A DNA stretch of 64,000 bases from Bosea beijingensis (GCF_030758975.1 NZ_CP132359.1:4956963-5020962); one strand, 5' to 3'; positions 9,193 through 19,175 are shown, numbered from the stretch's first letter. The notes: generated by a model not told the origin, from the sequence alone. Program-made: numbers and translations.

Positions 9193-10046
9193 GCGTCGCA
9201 GCCGCAACCTCCGCGCCGCGCCGCAAGCGGAGCGGCCTGTGGCGCTGGTGGCCTGTCGGCATCGTCGCGCTCATCGTGCTGGTCGCGCTCTTCGCGCCCT
9301 GGCTCGCGCCCTATGACCCCAACCAGCAGAACCTGCTCGGTCGCCTGAAGCCGCCTGGCACGGTCTCGCGCAGCTTCCATTACTGGCTCGGCAGCGACGA
9401 GCTCGGCCGCGACCTGCTCAGCCGCGTCATCCATGGCGCGCGCATTTCGCTGATCGTCGCCTTCGCCTCGGTGATTCTCTCCGGCGTGGTCGGCACGACG
9501 CTCGGCATGATCGCCGGCTATCGGCGCGGCTGGATCGAGATCGCAGTGATGCGCGTCGTCGATGTCTTCCTGTCGATCCCGGCGATCCTGCTCGCCATCA
9601 TCACCGTCGCGGTGCTCGGCCCCGGCATCGTCAATGTCATCATGGTGCTCGCGCTGACACGCTGGCCGCGCTACGCCCGCATCGCCTACAGCCAGACGCT
9701 GTCCGTCGCGAACATGCCCTATGTCCGGCTCTCGGCCTTGATGGGGGCCGGCGCGCCGCGCGTGCTCTTCCGCCATGTCCTGCCCAATATCGTCGGCGCG
9801 GTCAGCGTCGTCGCGACGCTCGAATTCGGGCTGATGATCCTGTTCGAGGCCGGACTGTCCTTCCTCGGTCTCGGTGTCCAGCCGCCGACCGCGAGCTGGG
9901 GCGCGATGCTCTCGACCGGCCGGAACTATGTCGCGACCGCCTGGTGGGTCGCGACGCTGCCGGGCATCTGCCTGTTCGTGCTGGTGCTCGCCGTCAATCT
10001 CACCGGCGACGCCGTGCGCGACCGCCTCGACCCCCGCCATCGCTGA
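9189..10046 (+). CDS. ABC transporter permease (DppC-like)
   Basis: 285 residues from GTG 9189, overlapping the previous stop. The N-terminal helix and LGSDELGRDLLSRVIHGARI motif are typical of DppC; the EAA loop reads ALMGAGAPRVLFRHVLPN. Partner of the 8266-9192 permease. Confidence 0.92.
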   Translation: MSVAAATSAPRRKRSGLWRWWPVGIVALIVLVALFAPWLAPYDPNQQNLLGRLKPPGTVSRSFHYWLGSDELGRDLLSRVIHGARISLIVAFASVILSGVVGTTLGMIAGYRRGWIEIAVMRVVDVFLSIPAILLAIITVAVLGPGIVNVIMVLALTRWPRYARIAYSQTLSVANMPYVRLSALMGAGAPRVLFRHVLPNIVGAVSVVATLEFGLMILFEAGLSFLGLGVQPPTASWGAMLSTGRNYVATAWWVATLPGICLFVLVLAVNLTGDAVRDRLDPRHR

Positions 10047-10057
10047 AGGAAAAGCCC

Positions 10058-10843
10058 ATGTTCGAGGACATCAAGGGGAAGCGCGCCGTCGTCACCGGCG
10101 CCTGCGGGGTTATCGGCCGCTGGATCGCCGAGGTGCTGCACGAGGCCGGCGCCACACTCTGCCTGACCGATGCCCGCAGCCAGGATCTGGAGGCGATGGC
10201 CAAGTCGCTCGGCCTCTCGGGCGAGAGCTTCGTCATGCCGGCCGACCTGACCGACGAGGCCTCGATCGTGGCGCTGACCAGCGAGATCGGGAAACGCTGG
10301 GGCGCTGCCGATATCCTCGTCAACAATGCCGGTATCTATCCTAGCGCCTTCCTGCTCGACACGACGACCGCCGAGTTCGACCGCATTCTCGGGATCAACC
10401 TGCGGGCGCCGTTCATCCTGACCCGCGAGCTCGCGACCCAGATGGTGCGCAAGGGCGTGAAGGGCTCGATCATCAACATCTCGTCGGGCGCCTCGCGCAA
10501 GATGCGGCGGACGGCCTGCATCTACTCGATGTCGAAGACCGCGCTCGACCGGCTCACCAAGGGGTTCGGCGTCGAACTCGCCGAGTACGGCATCCGCTCC
10601 AATGCGCTGGAACCGGGCTTCGCCGCCGGCAGCACGGTGAGCGCGCTGACCGATGCGCATATCCAGAACACCGTCGCGCAGATTCCGCTCGGCCGGGCCT
10701 CCTCGCGCACCGATGTCGGCAACGCCTTGCTCTATCTCGCCAGCGACGCCTCCGCCTATGTCACCGGCGCGACGCTCACGGTCGACGGCGGCAACTCGAT
10801 CGGCTCGCTCGCCGTCCACCAGGACAAGAAGCAGGCGCTCTGA
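10058..10843 (+). CDS. SDR-family NAD(P)-dependent oxidoreductase
   Basis: 261 residues from ATG 10058 (preceded by AAGGAAAAG; the longer upstream frame is a shadow of the permease gene). Cofactor loop TGACGVIG near residue 13, NNAGIY near 88, and catalytic YSMSK near 155. Classical SDR fold that oxidises or reduces an alcohol or ketone with NAD(P)(H). Its place in the operon suggests it acts on the imported compound or a product of the two hydrolases downstream (inference). Confidence 0.9.
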   Translation: MFEDIKGKRAVVTGACGVIGRWIAEVLHEAGATLCLTDARSQDLEAMAKSLGLSGESFVMPADLTDEASIVALTSEIGKRWGAADILVNNAGIYPSAFLLDTTTAEFDRILGINLRAPFILTRELATQMVRKGVKGSIINISSGASRKMRRTACIYSMSKTALDRLTKGFGVELAEYGIRSNALEPGFAAGSTVSALTDAHIQNTVAQIPLGRASSRTDVGNALLYLASDASAYVTGATLTVDGGNSIGSLAVHQDKKQAL

Positions 10844-10855
10844 GGAGGCAAGGAC

Positions 10856-11752
10856 ATGACCGCTCCGAACGCCGCCCGCCCCGCCTATGAATGGCCCGAG
10901 GGCAAGTCGAGCGCCTTCTGCTTCACCATCGATGTCGATGCGGAAAGCCCTTACCAGTGGAGCCTGCCGGAGAGCGCGCCGGTCGCGCTCGGCCAGATCG
11001 AGCAAAGGCTGTTCGGCCCGCGCGTCGGCATCTGGCGCCTGCTCGACCTGCTCGATCGCTATGGCATCAAGGCGACGCTGTTCGTGCCGGGGCTGGTTGC
11101 AAAGAATCACCCGGAGCTGCTGCCGACCTTCGTCGCGCGCGGCCACGAAATCGGCCTGCACGGCTATTTCCACGAACTTGCAACCGAGGCCGGGCCGGAG
11201 GAATTCGCTAGGGCGATGGAAGAGTCGCTCGCGCTGTTCAAGAGCCAGGCTGGTGTCGTGCCGAAAGGCTTCCGCTCGCCGGCCTGGGAGATGACGCCTT
11301 TCATGATCGAGGAGGTGAAGCGGCGCGGGCTCTATGATTCCTCGCTGATGGGCTTCGACCATCCCTATACCATCGACGGCGTGACGCAGGTGCCGGTGCT
11401 CTGGGCGGTCGACGACGCCATCTATTTTCGCTTCACCGGCAGCGCGCAGGATCGCGCCCCGCCATCGCCGCAGAACGGTATCCTCGATGCCTGGCTCGAC
11501 GAATGGGATGTGCTGCATCGCGAGGGGCGGATGATGATGCTCACCGTCCATGACTGGATTTCGGGCCGAGCCGGGCGCGTCCGCATGCTGGAGAAACTGC
11601 TCGACGTGGTGACGGCCTCGCCCGGCGTCTGGATCGCGACCGTGGGCGAACTCGCTGCGCATCACGCCGCGAGCGCCAATGCGCAACGCTTCAGCGTGCC
11701 CCTGCGCCTGCCGCAGCCGAGTGCGCCGCTGCGGTTCCGGACCAAAGCCTGA
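10856..11752 (+). CDS. Polysaccharide deacetylase-family (NodB-homology) hydrolase
   Basis: 298 residues. The metal and catalytic motifs are visible: TIDVDAES (first Asp pair) near residue 23, HGYFHE near 102 and RSPAWEM near 141. No signal peptide, so it is cytoplasmic, more like H. pylori PgdA-type or PuuE (allantoinase) amidohydrolases than secreted chitin deacetylases. Sits between an SDR and a gamma-glutamyltransferase-like gene, with a one-base overlap with the latter. Probably hydrolyses an amide bond in the imported substrate (inference). Confidence 0.85.
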   Translation: MTAPNAARPAYEWPEGKSSAFCFTIDVDAESPYQWSLPESAPVALGQIEQRLFGPRVGIWRLLDLLDRYGIKATLFVPGLVAKNHPELLPTFVARGHEIGLHGYFHELATEAGPEEFARAMEESLALFKSQAGVVPKGFRSPAWEMTPFMIEEVKRRGLYDSSLMGFDHPYTIDGVTQVPVLWAVDDAIYFRFTGSAQDRAPPSPQNGILDAWLDEWDVLHREGRMMMLTVHDWISGRAGRVRMLEKLLDVVTASPGVWIATVGELAAHHAASANAQRFSVPLRLPQPSAPLRFRTKA

Positions 11753-13296
11753 TGCAGACCTTCAGCATCCGCCGCCCGGCCGTCCGCTCGCCGCACGGGC
11801 TTGTCGCCGCGCAGAACCGCCACGCGGCCGAGGCCGGTGCGGCCGTGCTGGCGCGCGGCGGCAATGCGATGGACGCGGCCATCGTCACCGCGCTCGTGCT
11901 CAGCATCGTCGAACCCTGGCTTTCGGGCGTGGGCGGCGGCGGCTTCCTGATCCATGCCGATGGCCGGACCGGCGCGCTCGACACGCTCGATTTCAACGTG
12001 CGCTCGCCGCGCGGGCTCGACCCGGCGGACTACCCGCTGACCGATGCGGGCTCGGGCAACTGGTTCGCATGGCCTGCCGTCGTGGGCGAGCGCAATGTCG
12101 CCGGCTACGGCGCGATCTGCGTGCCCGGCGCCATCGCCGGCTTTGCCGCCGCGCTGGAGCGCTACGGCACGATCTCCTGGGACGAGGCGCTGCAGCCCGC
12201 GATCGAACATGCCGAGCGCGGGCTGGAGATCGATTGGTATGCCGCGCTCTGCATCGCGGTCGAGGTGGCCGGCCTGTCGCGCGATCCGGCAATCTCGGCG
12301 CTGCTGCTGGATAATGGCCAGCCGCCCAAGGCCGGCGCCGATACGCGCCGCTTCAAGCCGATGACCGCCAAGGCCGAGCTGCTAAAGCGTCTGGCGAAGG
12401 CGGGAGCTCGCGACTTTTACGAGGGCGAGGCGGCGCGCCTGATCGCGGGTGATCTCGAAATCGGCGGCTCGGCAATCCGTGCGAACGATCTCGCGAGCTA
12501 TCAGGCCGTCTGGTCGCCGGCCCTGACCGGCCGCTATCGCGATCTCGACATCGCCGCCATCCCCGGCCTCAGCGGCGGCCCGACATTCTTCGACGCGGCG
12601 CGACGCGTGGAGGCTCGTGGTCTCGGGCAGGGCAGCACCGAGGCCGATGCGGCGCTGACCTATGCAACGGCGATCCGCGATGCCTATGCCGTCAGGCTCA
12701 ACAGCCTCGGCCATGCGGCGACGCCGCAGGCCGGCTGCACCTCGCATGTCAGCGTCGTCGACCGCGACGGCAACATGGTTTCGCTGACCAACACCCTGCT
12801 TTCGCGCTTCGGGTCACGGGTGGCGCTGCCGCGGGCCGGCATCATCATGAATAACGGCATGATGTGGTTCGATCCGCGCCCCGGCCAGCCCAACAGCATC
12901 GCGGCCGGCGCCAAGCCGCTGGCCAATATGTGCCCGCTGATACTGAGCCGCGACGGCAAGCCCTTCCTTGCGATCGGCGCCGCCGGCGGCCGCACGATCT
13001 TTCCGACGCTCTTGCAGATGATCTCCGGCATGGCAGATTTCGGCCTTTCGCTGGAGGACGTGTTCCACCGTCCCCGCATCGACGCCTCGACCCCGCGCAT
13101 CAAGGTCGACGCGCGGGCAGAACCGGACGTGGCGGCGCGGATCGCCAGCGCCTTCCCGGTCGAGATCGTCGAGGACACGCTCTATCCGGTGAACTTCTCG
13201 GTTCCTTCGGCCGTGATGCGGATGGAGGATGGCGGCTTCCTCGGCATGGCCCATCCGACCAGCCCCTGGGCCGCTGTCGCGGCAGCGTCTGCATGA
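11752..13296 (+). CDS. Gamma-glutamyltransferase-like Ntn hydrolase, cytoplasmic
   Basis: 514 residues, shorter than secreted GGTs (about 580) and without a signal peptide. The GGT core is present: GGNAMDAAIVTALVLSIVEP near residue 40, GVGGGGFL near 62, the autocleavage and nucleophile region CTSHVSVVDRDGNMVSLT near residue 330 (Thr before SH as nucleophile) and the GAAGGRTIFPT loop near 413. Cytoplasmic GGT-like enzymes such as oxamate amidohydrolase HpxW have this architecture, so the substrate may be an amide other than glutathione. Overlaps the next ATPase gene start. Confidence 0.85.
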   Translation: MQTFSIRRPAVRSPHGLVAAQNRHAAEAGAAVLARGGNAMDAAIVTALVLSIVEPWLSGVGGGGFLIHADGRTGALDTLDFNVRSPRGLDPADYPLTDAGSGNWFAWPAVVGERNVAGYGAICVPGAIAGFAAALERYGTISWDEALQPAIEHAERGLEIDWYAALCIAVEVAGLSRDPAISALLLDNGQPPKAGADTRRFKPMTAKAELLKRLAKAGARDFYEGEAARLIAGDLEIGGSAIRANDLASYQAVWSPALTGRYRDLDIAAIPGLSGGPTFFDAARRVEARGLGQGSTEADAALTYATAIRDAYAVRLNSLGHAATPQAGCTSHVSVVDRDGNMVSLTNTLLSRFGSRVALPRAGIIMNNGMMWFDPRPGQPNSIAAGAKPLANMCPLILSRDGKPFLAIGAAGGRTIFPTLLQMISGMADFGLSLEDVFHRPRIDASTPRIKVDARAEPDVAARIASAFPVEIVEDTLYPVNFSVPSAVMRMEDGGFLGMAHPTSPWAAVAAASA

Positions 13297-14273
13297 GCGA
13301 GCGCGCCAACCCGATGCTGGCGATTGAGGGCCTCGCGATCGAGATCGACGGCAACCGCATCGTCGACGGCGTCTCGCTCGGCGTCGAGACGGGCCGCATC
13401 CTCGCGATCGTCGGCGAATCCGGCTGCGGCAAGAGCCTGACGGCGCTCTCCGTGCTCGGGCTGCTGCCGGGCGCGGCGCGGGTCTCCGCCGGCTCGATCC
13501 GGCTCGGCGGGCGGGAACTGACGGGCTTGTCCGAGGCGGAGCTGTCGCAGGTGCGCGGCAACGACGCCGCGATCATCTTCCAGGAGCCGGTCGCCTCGCT
13601 GAACCCGCTGATGCGCGTCGGCGAGCAGGTCGAGGAAGCCTTGCTCCTGCATCGCGGGCTGTCACGTGCCGCCGCGCGCGAGGAGGCGATCGCGATCATG
13701 GCGCGCGTCGGCATTCCCGATCCGGCAACGCGCGCCCGGCAATATCCGTTCGAGCTCTCCGGCGGCATGTGTCAGCGCATCATGATCGCCTCGGCGCTGA
13801 TCTGCCGACCTTCGCTGCTGATTGCGGACGAGCCGACGACCGCGCTCGACGTCACCATCCAGGCGCAGATCCTCGACCTGATGCGCCGCCTCCGCGACGA
13901 GGTCGGCAGCGCCGTCGTGCTGATCACCCATGACATGGGTGTGGTCGCCGATCTCGCCGACGATGTCTGCGTGATGTATGGCGGCCGGATCGTCGAGAGC
14001 GGTCCGGTCGATGCGATCTTCGCCGCACCGAGCCACCCCTATACCCGCCTGCTGCTGGGCACGATTCCGAAGCTGGACGGCGCCCGAAAGACGGTGCTGC
14101 GCACGATCGAGGGCATGGTGCCTCCGGCCGGCGCGTGGCCGGAGGGTTGCCGTTTCCGCACGCGCTGCCCGCTAGCCGACAACGCTTGCGTTGAGGTTCC
14201 GCCCGCGGTCGCGATCGGCGCTTCCCACCGCGCTGCCTGCTGGCATGTCGACCGGCTGGAGGGGATGGCATGA
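13293..14273 (+). CDS. Peptide-type ABC transporter ATP-binding protein (DppD-like)
   Basis: 326 residues from ATG 13293 (4-bp overlap with the preceding stop; the longer frame is a shadow). Walker [10 protein letters not shown] near residue 42, signature LSGGMCQR near 154, Walker [10 protein letters not shown] near 177, H-loop THDMG near 209, C-terminal [12 protein letters not shown]. Energises the 8266-10046 permeases, although four enzyme-coding genes lie between. Confidence 0.92.
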   Translation: MSERANPMLAIEGLAIEIDGNRIVDGVSLGVETGRILAIVGESGCGKSLTALSVLGLLPGAARVSAGSIRLGGRELTGLSEAELSQVRGNDAAIIFQEPVASLNPLMRVGEQVEEALLLHRGLSRAAAREEAIAIMARVGIPDPATRARQYPFELSGGMCQRIMIASALICRPSLLIADEPTTALDVTIQAQILDLMRRLRDEVGSAVVLITHDMGVVADLADDVCVMYGGRIVESGPVDAIFAAPSHPYTRLLLGTIPKLDGARKTVLRTIEGMVPPAGAWPEGCRFRTRCPLADNACVEVPPAVAIGASHRAACWHVDRLEGMA

Positions 14274-15253
14274 GCGAGCCGTTGCTGGAGGTTCGCGACC
14301 TCAAGGTGCATTTCCCGTTGCGCGGCGGCATCGGCACGCCGGGCGGCGTGGTCAAGGCGGTCGACGGCATTTCCCTTGAGCTTCAACCCGGAAAGACGCT
14401 GGCGCTCGTCGGCGAATCCGGCTGTGGCAAGTCGACGACGGCCTATGCCGTGATCGGGCTTGAGCGAGCGACGGCCGGCACGATCCGCTTCGACGGGCGC
14501 GACATCACCGCACTCAAGGGTCCTGAGCGCGCGGCCCTGGCGCAGGACATCCAGATCGTCTTCCAGGACCCGTCCTCGGCGCTCGATCCGAAGATGACCA
14601 TCGCGGACAGCATCAGTGAGCCGCTCGTCATCGCCGGACGCAGCCGCGCGGAGCGCAAGGCCCGCGTCACCGAATTGCTGGACCGCGTCGGCCTGCCCGC
14701 CGCGCTGGCGGAGCGCCTGCCAAGCGCGCTCTCGGGCGGCCAGCGCCAGCGCGTCGTCATCGCGCGGGCGCTCGCCCTGTCGCCGCGCCTGCTCGTGCTC
14801 GACGAGCCGGTCTCGGCGCTCGACGTCTCGATCCGCTCGCAGGTCCTGAACCTGCTGCTCGAATTGCAGCGCGATCTCGGCCTGTCCTATCTCTTCATCT
14901 CGCACGATCTCTCGGTCGTCCGGCATATCGCCGACGAGGCGATGGTGCTCTATCTCGGCACGGTCGCCGAGCAGGGCCCAGTCGATGCGATCTTCGAGCG
15001 GCCGCAGCATCCCTATACGAAGGCGCTGTTGTCAGCGATCCCGCTGCCGGATCCCCGTGCGCAACGCAATCGGGAGAAGATCATCCTGAGCGGCGACCTG
15101 CCGAGCCCGCTTTCGCCACCGGTCGGCTGCCCCTTCGTGACGCGCTGCCCGGAGCGGCTCGCGGTCTGCTCCGAGGAGCGCTTCCCGCTCGCGGCGGGCG
15201 AGACGGGAACCGAGGCGGCCTGCGTCCATGTCGGGCGGCAGGCGATCAGCTAG
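14270..15253 (+). CDS. Peptide-type ABC transporter ATP-binding protein (DppF-like)
   Basis: 327 residues. Walker [10 protein letters not shown] near residue 48, signature LSGGQRQR near 156, Walker B DEPVSALD near 178, H-loop ISHDLS near 209, and Cys-rich tail FVTRCPERLAVC. Last gene of the GntR-led operon. Its TAG stop overlaps the TAG stop of the convergent epimerase gene within the palindrome CTAG at 15250-15253. Confidence 0.93.
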   Translation: MSEPLLEVRDLKVHFPLRGGIGTPGGVVKAVDGISLELQPGKTLALVGESGCGKSTTAYAVIGLERATAGTIRFDGRDITALKGPERAALAQDIQIVFQDPSSALDPKMTIADSISEPLVIAGRSRAERKARVTELLDRVGLPAALAERLPSALSGGQRQRVVIARALALSPRLLVLDEPVSALDVSIRSQVLNLLLELQRDLGLSYLFISHDLSVVRHIADEAMVLYLGTVAEQGPVDAIFERPQHPYTKALLSAIPLPDPRAQRNREKIILSGDLPSPLSPPVGCPFVTRCPERLAVCSEERFPLAAGETGTEAACVHVGRQAIS

Positions 15254-16413
15254 CCGCGTACGCGCTCCCACTCCGCCAGAGCGAGCAGGAGGTGATAGAG
15301 AACGCGGACCGGGATCACGGTCTGGGTCGGCGTTCCATCCTGCGCGATCTGGTTGGACCAGAGCCCCGTTTCGGGCGCGACGAACCAGCGGAACAGGCTG
15401 GCGAGATGCTTGTCGAGACGCTCCGCCGCGTCCTCGTCATCAAGGAATTCGACCCGGGCGAGGAAGGCCTTGATCGCCTCGGTCTGAGGCCAGAGCAGCT
15501 TGGTCGAGGCCGTGACAGTGCCGGTACGATCGAAAACATCGAATGCGGCAAGCGGCCCCGCCGCGCTATCGTCGAGACCGTGCCGGATGGCGAATCCGTA
15601 GAGCCGCTCAGCAAGATCGCGCGCCTGCGTCTCGCCGGTCAGGCGCCAGTGATGCAGCAGGAGCCAGGTCCATTCGAAATGATGGCCGGGCTCGCAGACC
15701 ATACCAGCCGCACCGGCAGCCGGCTTCCAGTCATCGGTGAAATACTCGCCGAGCGTGTCGGTCTCGGCATCGACCAGATGCTCGCGCGCGAGCCGGACGA
15801 TCGCGCCGGCATGGTCGAGCCAGCGTTGCTCGCCGGTCGCCTCCGCCAGGGCGTGGAACGCTTCCAGCAAATGCATATGCGGGTTCTGCCGGCGCGGCAG
15901 CGTGCCCAGCGTATCCTCGACGAAACCGCCCTGCGGATGCGCCATTTCGCTTTCGATGAAGCCGATCACGTCACCGGCGATCGCCAGAGCCGCGTCGTCC
16001 TGCGTCGCGCGGTAGTACCAGGCCATGGCGAACAGCACGAAAGCAAGGTCGTACAGGTCGGTGCGGGCATCGACCGGGGTGCCGTCCTCGCGGACGGAAT
16101 GCAGAAAGCGCCCTCGCCCGCCTTCGCGGCAGGCATCGCGCAGGAAGGCGAAGCCATGGTGCGCAGCGACAAGTGCTCCGCTTTGCGGGTCAAGCAGATG
16201 AGCATGGCTGAAGACATAGGTCAGGCGGGCGGTGACCAGCGTCGTCCTGAGCGATCCGGGATCGCGCGCCGGATCGGCCGGATCGAACATCTCGACGAAG
16301 CCGGCGCGGCCGGGCCTGACGGCGCGATCGATCCAGGTCGGGATGAGGATTTCCCTGAGCCAAGCCTTCGACGGCAGATCGCCGGCGCTCTCCCGAGCTT
16401 CTTCACGCTTCAT
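15250..16413 (-). CDS. AGE-family sugar epimerase/isomerase
   Basis: 387 residues, typical length. It shows the alpha/alpha-barrel pattern of N-acylglucosamine 2-epimerase and mannose isomerase: RLTYVFSHAHLL near residue 67, QNPHMHLLEAFHAL near 175, PGHHFEWTWLLLHH near 243 (conserved His and Glu), and a C-terminal LWPQTEAIKAF. Interconverts a sugar such as mannose and fructose in the cytoplasm; the exact sugar is not readable. Convergent with the ABC operon, so independently expressed. Confidence 0.88.
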   Translation of the reverse strand: MKREEARESAGDLPSKAWLREILIPTWIDRAVRPGRAGFVEMFDPADPARDPGSLRTTLVTARLTYVFSHAHLLDPQSGALVAAHHGFAFLRDACREGGRGRFLHSVREDGTPVDARTDLYDLAFVLFAMAWYYRATQDDAALAIAGDVIGFIESEMAHPQGGFVEDTLGTLPRRQNPHMHLLEAFHALAEATGEQRWLDHAGAIVRLAREHLVDAETDTLGEYFTDDWKPAAGAAGMVCEPGHHFEWTWLLLHHWRLTGETQARDLAERLYGFAIRHGLDDSAAGPLAAFDVFDRTGTVTASTKLLWPQTEAIKAFLARVEFLDDEDAAERLDKHLASLFRWFVAPETGLWSNQIAQDGTPTQTVIPVRVLYHLLLALAEWERVRG

Positions 16414-16531
16414 CGGACGATATCCTCGGTGAGCAAAGAACGGACGAGAGCAGCGATTCTCATCGCGCCGCTACAACTCCTAGCCGATAGCCACAGCCGG
16501 GACCTGCGTCCACATCTCCAGGAGCAAAGCG

Positions 16532-16993
16532 CTACAGCGCGCCCCGGCCTACGACTTCCCGCATCGCGATGAAGCTGTGGTATTCCGCGACATTCGGATC
16601 GTCGTGGAATACTTCGCGCGTGAAGGCCGCGTAGGCGGCCATGCTCTCGACCTGCAGATGCAGCACGAAATCGGCGCTGCCCGTGACGTAGGAGGCCTGC
16701 CTGACCTCGGGCCGGGCCTGGAGCTTGCGGGCGAAATCGCCATAGGTCCGCGAGCCCTGAATGATCGAGACAGTGACATGCACCGTCACCGGCACGCCCA
16801 TCACTTCCGGGCTGACGACCGAAACATCGCCGGTGATGACCTTTTCCGCGCGCAGGCGCCGGAGCCGCCGCAGCACAGCGCTCTGGGACAGGCCGACCCG
16901 CTCGGCCAGCACGCGCGCCGGCGTCTGGTTATCGGCCTGCATCTCTTTCAGCAGCGCGTAATCGAACTTGTCGAGGTCGACTGTTTTGGCCAT
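16532..16993 (-). CDS. Lrp/AsnC-family transcriptional regulator
   Basis: 153 residues. N-terminal helix-turn-helix (LDKFDYALLKEMQADNQ, then RVGLSQSAVLRRLRRLR) and a C-terminal RAM/AsnC ligand domain. Divergent from the PLP-enzyme gene at 17120, with a 126-bp spacer, so it probably senses an amino acid and controls that gene and the exporter behind it (inference). Confidence 0.92.
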   Translation of the reverse strand: MAKTVDLDKFDYALLKEMQADNQTPARVLAERVGLSQSAVLRRLRRLRAEKVITGDVSVVSPEVMGVPVTVHVTVSIIQGSRTYGDFARKLQARPEVRQASYVTGSADFVLHLQVESMAAYAAFTREVFHDDPNVAEYHSFIAMREVVGRGAL

Positions 16994-17119
16994 CCAAAGC
17001 CCTATGATCGGCGAAATTCGTCATCTGATAGCAAAACTGGGTGACTATCGCCAAACGCTAAGCGGCATGATCTGCTCCAGATTCCGCCTCTGTCGGCGGT
17101 GACGAACGGGAAACGGGTC

Positions 17120-18277
17120 ATGACCGCGACGAAGTGGACCAAGAGGAGCCTTGCCGCGCAGGCCATGGGCAAGATCGACCCGGCCACACGGGGCGTCGTG
17201 CCGCCGATCCATGTCTCGACGACCTATATCCGCGACGAGGATAACGGCTATTCGACCGGCTTCATCTATGGCCGGCCGGACAACGAGACGGTGCATGAGG
17301 CGCAGGCCGTGCTCGCCATGCTGGAGGAGGCCAAGGCCGGAGCGCTGCTGTTCGGCTCCGGCATGGCGGCGGCGACCGCCGTTTTCCAGGCGCTCTCGCC
17401 CGGTGACCATGTCGTCGCCTCCAAGGTGATGTACTGGGCGCTGCGGGCCTGGCTGCTCAACGAGGCGACGCGCTGGGGCATCAAGGTCGATTTCGTCGAG
17501 ACCGACGATCTCGCTGCATTGAAGGCGGCGGTGAAGCCGGGCGCGACGAAGCTCGTCTGGATCGAGACGCCGTCGAACCCGCTCTGGACCATCACCGACA
17601 TCGCCGGGGCGGCCGAGATCGCGCACAAGGCCGGCGCCAAGCTCGCGGTCGACTCCACCTGCGCCTCGCCAGTCCATACCCGCCCGCTGACGCTCGGCGC
17701 CGATATCGTGATGCATGCCGCGACGAAGGTGCTGAACGGCCATTCCGACGTGGTCGCCGGCGCGCTCTGTGCGCGCGAGGACGACGAGTTCTGGAACCGG
17801 ATCAAGACGGTTCGCAAGGGCCAGGGCGGCATTCTCGGGCCGTTCGAGGCCTATCTGCTGATGCGCGGCATGCGCACGCTCCACGTCCGGCAGGAGCGGC
17901 AGGCGGCCTCGGCGATGACGCTGGCGCAGCGTCTCTCGGCCCATCCGCTGGTGGCGCGCGTCCTCTATCCCGGCCTGCCGCAGCATCCCGGCCACGACAT
18001 CGCGGCGCGGCAGATGGAGAACGGCTTCGGCTTCATGCTCTCTGTGCAGGTCACCGGCGGCGAGGGTGCAGCGATCAAGACAGCCGCTCATGTCGAACTC
18101 TACAAGCGCGCGACCTCGCTCGGCGGCGTCGAGAGCCTGATCGAGCACCGCGCCTCGATCGAAGGCGCAGGCTCGCCCTGCCCGACCGATCTGCTGCGCC
18201 TTTCGACCGGCATCGAGGATATCGACGACCTCTATGCCGATCTCGATCAGGCGCTGAACGCCGGGCATCACGCTTAA
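17120..18277 (+). CDS. Trans-sulfuration (Cys/Met metabolism) PLP-dependent enzyme
   Basis: 385 residues from ATG 17120; an in-frame GTG at 17099 is possible but the GGGAAACGGG upstream of 17120 favours the ATG. The PLP lysine lies in MHAATKVLNGHSDVVAGAL near residue 200, and GSGMAAATA near 88 fits the cofactor phosphate loop. Family members include cystathionine gamma-synthase, cystathionine lyases and methionine gamma-lyase; the precise reaction is not clear. Followed 10 bp later by an EamA transporter gene, which suggests linked sulfur amino-acid turnover and export. Confidence 0.9.
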   Translation: MTATKWTKRSLAAQAMGKIDPATRGVVPPIHVSTTYIRDEDNGYSTGFIYGRPDNETVHEAQAVLAMLEEAKAGALLFGSGMAAATAVFQALSPGDHVVASKVMYWALRAWLLNEATRWGIKVDFVETDDLAALKAAVKPGATKLVWIETPSNPLWTITDIAGAAEIAHKAGAKLAVDSTCASPVHTRPLTLGADIVMHAATKVLNGHSDVVAGALCAREDDEFWNRIKTVRKGQGGILGPFEAYLLMRGMRTLHVRQERQAASAMTLAQRLSAHPLVARVLYPGLPQHPGHDIAARQMENGFGFMLSVQVTGGEGAAIKTAAHVELYKRATSLGGVESLIEHRASIEGAGSPCPTDLLRLSTGIEDIDDLYADLDQALNAGHHA

Positions 18278-18287
18278 GGCGTTTGCC

Positions 18288-19175
18288 ATGACCGTGACAG
18301 GCTCCGCCCCCAAGCCGGCCAGTCAGACGGTCGGCAAACTCCTCCTCATGGTCACGGCCCTGGGCTGGGGTCTCAACTGGTCCGTGCTGAAATTCGTCCT
18401 GCAGGACTGGCCGCCGCTCTTCGCGCGGGGGACGGCCGGCCTGCTGGGCGCGCTCTGCCTCGCCCTGCTGGCCTTGGCTCGCGGCGATAGCCTCGCCGTA
18501 CCACGGGAAGCCCGCGCGCCTCTCGTGGTGGCGGCATCGATCAACGTCTTCGCCTGGATGGGCTTCACCGCGCTCGCCCTGAACTGGCTCAAGGTCTCGG
18601 AGGGCGCCTTGATCGCCTATTCGATGCCGATCTGGGCGATGATGCTCGCCTGGCCCCTGCTCGGCGCGCGTCCGACCCGACGCAGCCTGGTCGCGCTGGG
18701 CCTGAGCATCACAGGCATGGTCGTGCTGATGGGCGGGCCTGAATTCTCGGCGGCCAAGCTGCCCGGCGTGCTGTTCGCCTTCGCGGCGGCCGTGCTGTTC
18801 GCACTCGGCACCGTCAAGGCGCGGAAACCCCTCGCCATGCCCGGCCCCGCCGTCGCCGCGTGGCAAGTCGCCCTCGGCTGCCTGCCGATGGTGGCGCTGG
18901 GCGTCATGCTGGAACAGCCGCAGATCACGGCGCTGTCACCGCGAGGGGCGTTGGGGCTTGCCTACATGGCCGTCGGCCCGATGGCACTCTGCTACCTCAC
19001 CTGGTTCGGCGCGCTCAGGCGCCTGCCGACCGCGGTTGCGGCCACCAGCATGCTGATCGTTCCCGTGGTGGGTACGCTGACCGCCGTGCCGCTGCTGGGC
19101 GAGACGCTCGGCCTGCGGGAAGCGGTCGCGATCGTGCTGACCATCGGCGGTGTCGCCCTCGCGCTTCGGCAATAA
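18288..19175 (+). CDS. EamA/DMT-family transporter
   Basis: 295 residues with about 10 hydrophobic segments in two EamA repeats (first GWGLNWSVLKFVL, second ending TLTAVPLLGETLGLREAVA). Family members export amino acids or related metabolites across the inner membrane. Located 10 bp after the PLP enzyme gene, so probably co-transcribed with it. Confidence 0.9.
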   Translation: MTVTGSAPKPASQTVGKLLLMVTALGWGLNWSVLKFVLQDWPPLFARGTAGLLGALCLALLALARGDSLAVPREARAPLVVAASINVFAWMGFTALALNWLKVSEGALIAYSMPIWAMMLAWPLLGARPTRRSLVALGLSITGMVVLMGGPEFSAAKLPGVLFAFAAAVLFALGTVKARKPLAMPGPAVAAWQVALGCLPMVALGVMLEQPQITALSPRGALGLAYMAVGPMALCYLTWFGALRRLPTAVAATSMLIVPVVGTLTAVPLLGETLGLREAVAIVLTIGGVALALRQ

